From DAINBT01 sp036732785 (GTDB lineage: Bacteria; Planctomycetota; Phycisphaerae; Sedimentisphaerales; SM23-30): a stretch of 15,748 nucleotides of DNA. The stretch is taken from assembly GCA_964537505.1 (NCBI GenBank), contig CAZICK010000089.1, positions 1 to 15,748 of the forward strand, read 5' to 3'. The position numbers were made by a program, and so were the translations under genes. Position 1 is the stretch's first letter. Every line of letters starts with the position of its first letter. The notes below the pieces were generated by a model, which worked only from the letters and a program-made list of their open reading frames with translations, did not search any database and was not told the origin of the DNA. Positions 7,702-13,407 of the stretch are shown here, in pieces.

Positions 7702-7764
7702 GAAATCGACTATCGACCGAAACCGAACCAGTTACCTGCAACAATCTGCCCCGGTGGAATCGCC

Positions 7765-9219
7765 GTGAAATCAAACCATCCATCATCTCATTTGCAAGTC
7801 GGTTTTATCACATTGGGCTGTGCCAAGAACCTGGTGGACAGCGAAAAAATGCTCGCTGTGCTGGCGGAGGCGGGTTTGGTACTGGTTGGTTCGGACGATC
7901 CGGCTGATGCGGTTATTATTAATACTTGCGGATTTATTGCCGAGGCCCGTGAAGAAGCTCGGGAAAATATCGAATATTGTCTTGAACGGAAACGAGCCGG
8001 TCAGATTGGCTGTGTTATAGCTGCAGGTTGTTTGGCGCAATACCGGGGTGAGAAATTGATCGAACAGTTTCCCGATATCGATGCGGTGGTGGGACTGGCC
8101 CAGCGGGATAAGATTGCTCAGATCGTTCGCCGGGTGGTCGGCGATTCGCGTAAGACATCCGGCAAAATTGAAAGTGGCTCCAGCAGTCGAGCAATTATCC
8201 AGACCGGACCTTTTGACGGTCAAGTTCTTAACGATCGGGCCAGGCTAAGAATAACCGAGCCGTGCTGGGCGTATCTGCGGATCAGTGAAGGTTGTGATCG
8301 CAAATGCACTTTTTGTACGATCCCCGTTATACGCGGCCCATTCCGAAGCAAACCGCCGGAAGCGGTCATCGAAGAAGCCCGGGAACTGGTCGGCGACGGG
8401 GCGGTGGAACTGAACCTGATCGCACAGGAAACCAGCAGTTACGGGATCGATTTGGGTTACGAGCCGGGACTGGCAGGGCTGCTGCGGGAAATGAACAATA
8501 TTGAAGAGCTTCGCTGGCTGCGTGTGCTTTATGCGCATCCGGCGACGCTGTCCGAGGCGCAAATAGCGGCCTTTGCCGAGTGCGAGAAGGTGGCGCCGTA
8601 TATCGATTTGCCGCTGCAGCACATAAACGATCGCATACTCAAACTGATGAATCGCAGGATCGATCGGGAAGGCACCGAGCAGTTGATCGAAAAACTGCGT
8701 CGGACAATTGACAATCTGACTATTCGCACCACCATGTTGGTGGGTTTTCCGACGGAAACGGATCAGGAATTCGAGGAATTGCTTGAGTTTGTGCGTGAGT
8801 ATCGTTTTGAAGTGGTGGGTTGTTTTATGTATTCCGCAGAAGAGGGCACATCGGCGGCCTGCATCAAAGGTCAAATCGCCGAAGAAACCAAACAACAGCG
8901 GTTCGAGCAATTGATGCAGGCGCAGCAGGAGATCGCTTTCGGACATGGCGAGGCACTGATCGGCAGTCGTTTGCCGTGCCTGATAACCGGCGAACTGCCG
9001 GAACAAGACCTCTGCCCGAAGGAACTGGATGCAAACCGGCAATGGTTTGTTGCTCGGCACATCGGCCAGGCGCCTGAGATCGACAGCGAATGCTATTTGG
9101 TCGCCGAGCCGCAGATGAATACAGAATCTGGTATCATCGTCTCGGCAATAATAACCGAACGGCGTGAATACGATCTTGTGGGACGAATTAATAGCAGTGA
9201 ATATCACCCATTGGGATAA
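7765..9219 (+). CDS. rimO: Ribosomal protein S12 methylthiotransferase RimO
   Basis: RimO is a radical-SAM enzyme that adds a methylthio group to a conserved aspartate of ribosomal protein S12. The N-terminal UPF0004 domain has the three cluster cysteines C19 (in LGCAKNLVDSE, the RimO-specific form), C55 (NTCGF) and C89 (AGCLAQ). The radical-SAM cluster cysteines are C177, C181 and C184 in EGCDRKCTFCTIP. A C-terminal TRAM-like domain occupies roughly 405-480 and ends in YDLVGRI. Length (484 aa) is somewhat above the E. coli enzyme, partly from a linker near 125-160. The GTG at 7765 is preceded by GGTGGA (7753-7758). The gene starts 63 bases after ftsK and is probably co-transcribed with it. 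Confidence 0.95.
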   Translation: MKSNHPSSHLQVGFITLGCAKNLVDSEKMLAVLAEAGLVLVGSDDPADAVIINTCGFIAEAREEARENIEYCLERKRAGQIGCVIAAGCLAQYRGEKLIEQFPDIDAVVGLAQRDKIAQIVRRVVGDSRKTSGKIESGSSSRAIIQTGPFDGQVLNDRARLRITEPCWAYLRISEGCDRKCTFCTIPVIRGPFRSKPPEAVIEEARELVGDGAVELNLIAQETSSYGIDLGYEPGLAGLLREMNNIEELRWLRVLYAHPATLSEAQIAAFAECEKVAPYIDLPLQHINDRILKLMNRRIDREGTEQLIEKLRRTIDNLTIRTTMLVGFPTETDQEFEELLEFVREYRFEVVGCFMYSAEEGTSAACIKGQIAEETKQQRFEQLMQAQQEIAFGHGEALIGSRLPCLITGELPEQDLCPKELDANRQWFVARHIGQAPEIDSECYLVAEPQMNTESGIIVSAIITERREYDLVGRINSSEYHPLG

Positions 9220-9248
9220 TATGAAAAGTTTTGTGCTGAATTTTGGGA

Positions 9249-9282
9249 TTGCATTAGGGTGGTGAATCTGATATAATCAGAT
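9249..9282 (+). promoter_or_regulatory. Promoter with palindromic putative operator over the -10 box
   Basis: A perfect TATAAT (9272-9277) with an upstream TGA (extended -10) is placed 17 bases from a TTGCAT -35-like element (9249-9254). The -10 lies inside a perfect inverted repeat, ATCTGAT-ATA-ATCAGAT (9266-9282). The expected start is near 9284, giving a leader of about 160 bases to the small gene at 9446. The palindrome has the size of a dimeric repressor site. No adjacent regulator gene is visible. Confidence 0.55.
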
Positions 9283-9445
9283 AAGTCTGGAAGTTCGTAT
9301 AAAGAATTTCTTTGGAGAATTTCGGTTTTTGCCAGATCTGTGACCAATGGGCGAATCGAAAACCGTGCAACGCCAATGCGAAAAACCGGCGGTATTGGCA
9401 AGAAAGCGGGCGGTCCTCTGCGCCGATGTGGGAAAGGAAGAAACA

Positions 9446-9829
9446 ATGTATAGAGTTATAAAATTTAAACAGGGTAAAGGTGAGACGTTGGCTCGATTTC
9501 ACATGGAGGAGGAAGTGGCGACCTTTCACCACTGCGTCCAGGATCAATCGCAACCTGACTCCGGTGAAGCCACAAAAAAACACTGCATTGTGGAATTTGA
9601 ACGTGGTACGGATAATTGCGTGATGCTGGCCCAGTTCGACACTCCCGAAGAGGCGGCGAAATATTACAAAACGGTCAAAGACAAACACAAACCGTTCGGA
9701 CCGTTCTTCATTTTAGCCTTGGAATTGCAACCGGGCGGCGATTATGACGATCTCCAGCGGAAGCCGAATTATCAAAAAACAGGGAGTTGGGGCAAAAAAC
9801 AGGGAGTTGGGGCAAAAAACGATAAATAA
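9446..9829 (+). CDS. Hypothetical protein with internal duplication
   Basis: I do not recognise this 127-residue protein. It has no signal peptide or membrane segment and is rich in charged residues. Two similar stretches are visible. Residues near 4-32 read VIKFKQGKGETLARF...EEEVATFHHCVQD. Residues near 48-80 read IVEFERGTDNCVMLAQF...PEEAAKYYKTVKD. This points to a duplicated strand-strand-helix unit. The ATG at 9446 is chosen because AGGAAG lies 5 bases upstream. A start at 9347 is possible but lacks support. The last ~16 codons, from about 9774, are encoded by a 20-bp tandem repeat, and the frame downstream stays open in a different phase. The natural C-terminus may therefore be longer or variable. 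Confidence 0.7.
   Translation: MYRVIKFKQGKGETLARFHMEEEVATFHHCVQDQSQPDSGEATKKHCIVEFERGTDNCVMLAQFDTPEEAAKYYKTVKDKHKPFGPFFILALELQPGGDYDDLQRKPNYQKTGSWGKKQGVGAKNDK
9774..9820. repeat. 20-bp tandem repeat, two copies plus 7 bases
   Basis: The unit AAAAAACAGGGAGTTGGGGC occurs perfectly at 9774-9793 and 9794-9813 and is followed by AAAAAAC (9814-9820). Its length is not a multiple of three, so copy number alters the reading frame at the end of the gene starting at 9446. The AAAAA...AGGGAGTT core resembles AAAAATAAGGAGTT in the array at 133-265. Confidence 0.95.
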
Positions 9830-9839
9830 AAAACACGCA

Positions 9840-9974
9840 ATGCGAATTTCCGATATCCTTCACCGCCAAGGCGGACCGGCCGAACAAGCGTTACGGATTC
9901 GGTGTGAGCGTGAAAGAAAGGCTCGTCTGGATGTTATCATGGAATGTGGCGATCCGAGAAAATGGCAAAATTAA
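9840..9974 (+). CDS. Possible small ORF or displaced C-terminal extension
   Basis: This open frame encodes 44 residues starting MRISDILHRQGG and ending GDPRKWQN, rich in Arg, Glu and Lys. No Shine-Dalgarno sequence precedes the ATG, which argues against independent translation. Removing exactly two 20-bp repeat units (9774-9813), or adding one more, places this frame in continuity with the gene at 9446. The more likely reading is that it is the former or alternative C-terminus of that protein. No family is recognised. Confidence 0.3.
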   Translation: MRISDILHRQGGPAEQALRIRCERERKARLDVIMECGDPRKWQN

Positions 9975-10124
9975 TATGAGATTTTCATGGCTATCGAAGG
10001 TTAATTATCCGCTACAACTCCTTTAAGGTTTAGTTTTTAGCTGCTCAGTGGCGAAGCAACATCGTCGTTTTTTGCGTTAAATCATTGATATTTCCAGAAA
10101 AACAAGAAAAAAATAATTTAACCC
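9975..10124. other. Intergenic stretch without a recognisable gene
   Basis: This AT-rich region contains one further GGTTAATTAT (9999-10008), also found twice upstream of ftsK. It holds no convincing terminator, RNA gene or reading frame. Confidence 0.5.
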
Positions 10125-10153
10125 TTGACAGAACCCCAATATACTGCTACAGT
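10125..10153 (+). promoter_or_regulatory. Strong sigma70-type promoter of the RNA-binding protein gene
   Basis: A perfect -35 TTGACA (10125-10130) is followed after exactly 17 bases by TACAGT (10148-10153), four of six matches to the -10 consensus. An A/T-rich stretch (AAAAACAAGAAAAAAATAATTTA, in part) lies directly upstream and could act as an UP element. The start is expected near 10160, giving a leader of about 180 bases. Confidence 0.65.
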
Positions 10154-10159
10154 GCTTCT

Positions 10160-10339
10160 GATATAGAGATTGGTTCGCTGAACGTGTAAGTCCGGTTTGA
10201 GACAGTTTCATTTCTGCTTCCCACCGAAATTTCTCCTTCAACCTTCCATTTTTTATGAGGCTGAGTTTTCAGCCGCTTTCTCTGTGACCTGGAAAGTTGA
10301 ATGTTGGTCATGTACCCGAAAATAACAGGAGATTTTGTT
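10160..10339 (+). promoter_or_regulatory. Long structured 5' leader of the RRM protein gene
   Basis: The ~180-base untranslated leader contains a small hairpin, GGCTGA (10259-10264) with TCAGCC (10269-10274). TCTCCT at 10232-10237 is exactly complementary to the ribosome binding site AGGAGA at 10327-10332, with AAA/TTT pairing possible beyond a bulge. The same leader could therefore hide or expose the ribosome site. Long, temperature-responsive leaders are known for cold-shock messages such as cspA. The analogy here is an inference. Confidence 0.4.
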
Positions 10340-10639
10340 ATGGGTAAAAAAGTGTATGTTGGAAACATGAGTTACGAAACGTCTCAATCAGACCTGGAAA
10401 CGATGTTTGGTGAGCACGGCACGGTCGAAAGTGCTCAAATCATCATGGATCGCGACAGCGGTCGAAGCAAAGGTTTTGCTTTCGTCGAGATGGGCAGCGA
10501 TGCTGAAGCTCAAGCTGCGATCGGTGCACTGGACGGAAAAGACTCTGGTGGCCGAGCTCTCAAGGTGAACGAAGCCAAGCCTCGTCCATCTGGTGGCGGC
10601 GGCGGTTACGGTGGCGGCGGTGGCCGAAGCCGTTATTAA
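10340..10639 (+). CDS. Glycine-rich RRM RNA-binding protein
   Basis: This 99-residue protein is a single RNA recognition motif with a short glycine-rich tail. RNP2 is VYVGNM (residues 5-10) and RNP1 is KGFAFVEM near 44-51, with the aromatic residues used for stacking on RNA. The C-terminus is GGGGGYGGGGGRSRY, an RGG-like low-complexity tail. Bacterial RRM proteins of this size occur in cyanobacteria, planctomycetes and others, and several are cold-induced RNA chaperones. AGGAG at 10327-10331 lies 8 bases before the ATG. The gene has its own promoter and terminator, so it is monocistronic. Codons suggest high expression (CGT, GGT, GCT are common). Confidence 0.93.
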   Translation: MGKKVYVGNMSYETSQSDLETMFGEHGTVESAQIIMDRDSGRSKGFAFVEMGSDAEAQAAIGALDGKDSGGRALKVNEAKPRPSGGGGGYGGGGGRSRY

Positions 10640-10644
10640 TCTAC

Positions 10645-10680
10645 TTAGAAGCGTAACATAGATTAGAAGCGTAACATAGA
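10645..10680 (+). repeat. Perfect 18-bp tandem duplication in the 3' UTR
   Basis: TTAGAAGCGTAACATAGA occurs at 10645-10662 and again directly at 10663-10680. It lies between the stop codon of the RRM gene and the terminator stem, and the last bases of the second copy run into that stem. Confidence 0.9.
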
Positions 10681-10720
10681 AGAAGACCACAGAATCGTAA
10701 AAACTGTGGTCTTCTTTTTA
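10680..10720 (+). terminator. Intrinsic terminator of the RRM protein gene
   Basis: A 13-bp perfect stem pairs 10680-10692 with 10704-10716 (core AAGACCACAG / CTGTGGTCTT) around an 11-base loop and runs into a T-rich tail (TCTTCTTTTTA). It is a textbook Rho-independent terminator for + strand transcription. On the - strand no comparable T-run follows, so it is mainly one-directional. Confidence 0.92.
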
Positions 10721-10821
10721 TAACGATGTTTCGCTGTAAGGCAGGTATGAGCCTACCCGTTGTTACAAAGAAAACGCTGTCCGGAGTGGGCGGTATTTAT
10801 CTTGATTTGTATGTTGCCTGG

Positions 10822-12987
10822 TTATAACGGATGAACAGGCGTCAGTGTGAAGTCCTTAATGGTCACTCCTTTGAGGCCCTCCTCAGGCTCGCGGGAAAAC
10901 GTCAGCACATTCTTTCCCTTGGCTAGCGTGATCTCGACTGGTTGAGTCTTATCCCACATGCCCACAGTGAAGGGCAATGCGATGTCAATTGGCTTTTCGT
11001 CGCCGTTGGCCGTAATCATGAGATGCTGCTTCCAACTGGGCGTTACCACCCGTGCGGTAAGGGTGTATTTCCCGGCCTTCGGTGCGTCGAATGTGTATTC
11101 AAACTTCTCGGGCTTGCCGTTACGGCTGTAATGCAATTGCATTCCACCAAGGTTGCTCTTCATGAAAATGATCTTCCCCGTGTTCTTGGTGGGCTTACTG
11201 CAGGCTGCCGCGGGAATGGTGATCACCCCGTCCGGGCCGACGAGAATCTTCTTATCCGTTTCGGTTATGGTCACCTTCGCAATGTCAACCTTCTCCTTGG
11301 TTTCGTTCGCCTCGCCAATGTCCTCGCCGACTGCGGCCAGCGTCACGGCCTTGGCCTCTTCAATAATTGCCCGCTGACGGTAAAGCGCCACGGCATACCA
11401 GAAGTCGGGATCGCCGGAAAGGAAGCCGAAGACCCGTGTCTCTCCCAAGACGTCGCCAATCCACTGTGCTCGCTTGACCTGCAGGTATTGCTTTTCATTT
11501 TCCCGTGCCTGCGTAGTTGCCAGGAAGTCCAGGTCTTTCGTATAACGTGTCTTGGTCCAGCCTTTTCCCCAGCCGGCGCCAAGGCAGACCACCCAGCCAT
11601 CGGGTGTCCAGTGCACCAAGGCGGCATGACCGCTCTGCGGACGAGCCGTGGTAGGAATTCCGAAGGCACGCAGAATGAAGCGTCCGAAGAAGGCTCGCCG
11701 TCCGCAGACCCCGCCGTTCATCAGGATATTCTGGAAAAATTGCAGTTCGGGCTTGTCGTATTTGTTGTCCTGCGACCCGTACTTTACCTCTGTCCTGACC
11801 GCCTCCACATAACGCCAGCGGTAGTCCTTGGTGGCAATATGATCAGGCCGATAGTTACTGAGCATCTGCCGACCCCAAGTGAGAATCTTATCCGGCTCTT
11901 CGCCATCGACGACCATCCGGTAGTCCCATACGCTCAGACCCTTGAAACTGGGATCCAGTTCATCATTCAGGTATGCCTTCTCGAAATGCAGATAACGCTT
12001 CACCGGGTCCACGGTTGCCGGTGCATCGGTCAGGCTGGTGGCATTTCTCTGACCAACCGGTACGGCATGTTCCAGACTAATAGCCATCGCCAGTCGTTGC
12101 AATACACCATCCTTGGCCTTATCGCTGGCCTTCTGGATGTCGGTGTAAATCTGCATGGCCCGGCCGTACTGACCGTCCTTGGCGCCGTCCGCCACAACCA
12201 TCTGCGTCATCAGATCGGCATCGACCAGTAGCTTCTTGATCAGCTCCTCCTGCTTTTGGCCCTCTTGGGCAAATTCCGCCAGACCCCGCGGTGTGGCCTC
12301 CAGGAGGACGACGTATTTCGCCAGTTTGCCATCCAGCTTGTCGCTCGCCAGGAAAGTCTCCAGGTTGAGTTCTTTGATCGCCTTGAGCGTATTAGTCTGC
12401 GTCAGGGCCAGCGATTCCTTGGCCGCCTCCAGTTCCTTGACCAATTTCGGCTCTTCGAGTTTCGTATTGTCCACCGCTGCCTGCGATTTCTTGAGTTCGC
12501 TGGCCGCCATGTCATAATTTTCCTGAATCTTGGCAAGTGCTTTCTGGGCCTCCTTCACGGCCTTGGCCTTGGCCTCCGTGTCGCCGGTCATCGCCTCAGC
12601 CTGTTTGAGCTTCTCTTTCGCCTCTGCTACCTCCTTGGTGGCTCTGCCGATCCAGTTCTTCCTATGGTTTAACAGACCCACGTGTCCCCTGTTCTTATTC
12701 AGGGCCTCCTGTGTGGCGTTGGCATGCGCCTCCGCAGCCTTTTCGGCTTCACGGGCCTTCAGGTAGGCGGCTTTCTTCTGCTCGTCAATCTTGGGCAACG
12801 CCTTTTCAATATCAGCCCGCAAACCTGTAAGCATTTTGGTGTATTCCGCCAGGAGCTTCTCTCCGGTAGCGGTGAGCGGAACTACCGGCTCAGCTTTCTG
12901 TTTCCGTGCCGCCGATGCGTTGGACAGTAGTCCGATTACCATTGCTGTGAGTATATACACAATAGTCAATAGATTTTTTCTACTCAT
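10822..12987 (-). CDS. Secreted coiled-coil / transglutaminase-like protein with C-terminal beta-sandwich
   Basis: A 721-residue exported protein. Residues 1-27 form a signal peptide (LLTIVYILTAMVIGLLSNASA, cut likely after ASA). About 40-210 is rich in Ala, Lys and Glu and should form long coiled coils. About 400-475 resembles a transglutaminase-like domain, with C428 in GGVCGRRAFFGRF, AFGIPTTARP, and H454 in SGHAALVHW. Where the family normally has the third residue, Asp in a 'WV.vD' motif, this protein has GWVVCLG (C468), so catalysis is uncertain. About 585-721 looks like a carbohydrate-binding type beta-sandwich (EYTFDAPKAGKYTLTARVV, KNVLTFSR, VTIKDFTLTPV). A weak AAGGAAAG lies ~11 bases before the ATG. 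It may act at the cell surface or periplasm on protein or glycoprotein. The substrate is unknown. Confidence 0.85.
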   Translation of the reverse strand: MSRKNLLTIVYILTAMVIGLLSNASAARKQKAEPVVPLTATGEKLLAEYTKMLTGLRADIEKALPKIDEQKKAAYLKAREAEKAAEAHANATQEALNKNRGHVGLLNHRKNWIGRATKEVAEAKEKLKQAEAMTGDTEAKAKAVKEAQKALAKIQENYDMAASELKKSQAAVDNTKLEEPKLVKELEAAKESLALTQTNTLKAIKELNLETFLASDKLDGKLAKYVVLLEATPRGLAEFAQEGQKQEELIKKLLVDADLMTQMVVADGAKDGQYGRAMQIYTDIQKASDKAKDGVLQRLAMAISLEHAVPVGQRNATSLTDAPATVDPVKRYLHFEKAYLNDELDPSFKGLSVWDYRMVVDGEEPDKILTWGRQMLSNYRPDHIATKDYRWRYVEAVRTEVKYGSQDNKYDKPELQFFQNILMNGGVCGRRAFFGRFILRAFGIPTTARPQSGHAALVHWTPDGWVVCLGAGWGKGWTKTRYTKDLDFLATTQARENEKQYLQVKRAQWIGDVLGETRVFGFLSGDPDFWYAVALYRQRAIIEEAKAVTLAAVGEDIGEANETKEKVDIAKVTITETDKKILVGPDGVITIPAAACSKPTKNTGKIIFMKSNLGGMQLHYSRNGKPEKFEYTFDAPKAGKYTLTARVVTPSWKQHLMITANGDEKPIDIALPFTVGMWDKTQPVEITLAKGKNVLTFSREPEEGLKGVTIKDFTLTPVHPL

Positions 12988-13055
12988 GATTTTGTTTTCT
13001 TTCCTTAAATAAAAATTTCAATTTTCTCACTTACAGTTCAAACATGTCGCCAGCG

Positions 13056-13283
13056 TCAAAAGGATTGTGAATCATCACCTGGTCCCAGCAGTCGGACTTC
13101 GTGCAGACACAAACCATAACGCCCGCCGGGTGGATTGACCTTCAACTCCACGTTATTCCAACCGCTACTGAAGTTTGTGGAGTAACACAACCACAGGGTT
13201 TTACCATCTTCGCTTATGAACTTGCTCGGGAAATTCAAAAAGTACGCCTGCTCGCCGAAATCCTTCATGTGGACGACCATCCG
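13056..13283 (-). pseudogene. C-terminal fragment of a secreted-protein gene
   Basis: In the frame ending at 13056 the translation reads MVVHMKDFGEQAYFLNFPSKF, then SEDGKTLWLCYSTNFSSGW and PPGGRYGLCLHEVRLLGPG. This resembles the C-terminal end of large secreted proteins of planctomycete and verrucomicrobial genomes that precede or accompany glycosidases. The exact family (DUF4185-like is my best guess) is uncertain. No start codon with a ribosome site or domain beginning is present, so only the end of a gene survives. It joins a different gene fragment at about 13275-13283. Confidence 0.5.
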
Positions 13284-13407
13284 CCACGGCGCCGTAGTTA
13301 AGAACATTGAATGTTCGCGATTTCACAGCGCCAGCGATCGAACTCTTGTTCTCTGCCCCGTCAACCGCGACAACTGCGTCTGCAAAAAGCAAGCTGCCCA
13401 TCGTCAT
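13275..13407 (-). pseudogene. N-terminal fragment of a pectate-lyase/GH28-like gene
   Basis: Starting at 13407 (or ATG at 13401) the reading is MTMGSLLFADAVVAVDGAEN, then a spacer, then SRTFNVLNYGAVADG. The last part is the typical N-terminal strand of right-handed beta-helix polysaccharide lyases and GH28 polygalacturonases (FNVxxYGAxADG). Immediately after that motif similarity is lost and the frame ends within about 25 codons. AAGGAG overlaps the stop of the upstream glycosidase gene, so it was probably translated in the same operon. Only some 45 codons of a gene normally several hundred codons long remain. Confidence 0.55.

Noticed and set aside
10740..10757. Hairpin GGCAGG/CCTACC as a terminator for the - strand gene
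   Set aside because: Only six pairs with a G-U and no following T-run on the - strand.
10942..12231. 429-residue open frame on the + strand
   Set aside because: It lies antisense to the signal-peptide-bearing transglutaminase-like gene, whose - strand frame has clear domains. The + frame has none.
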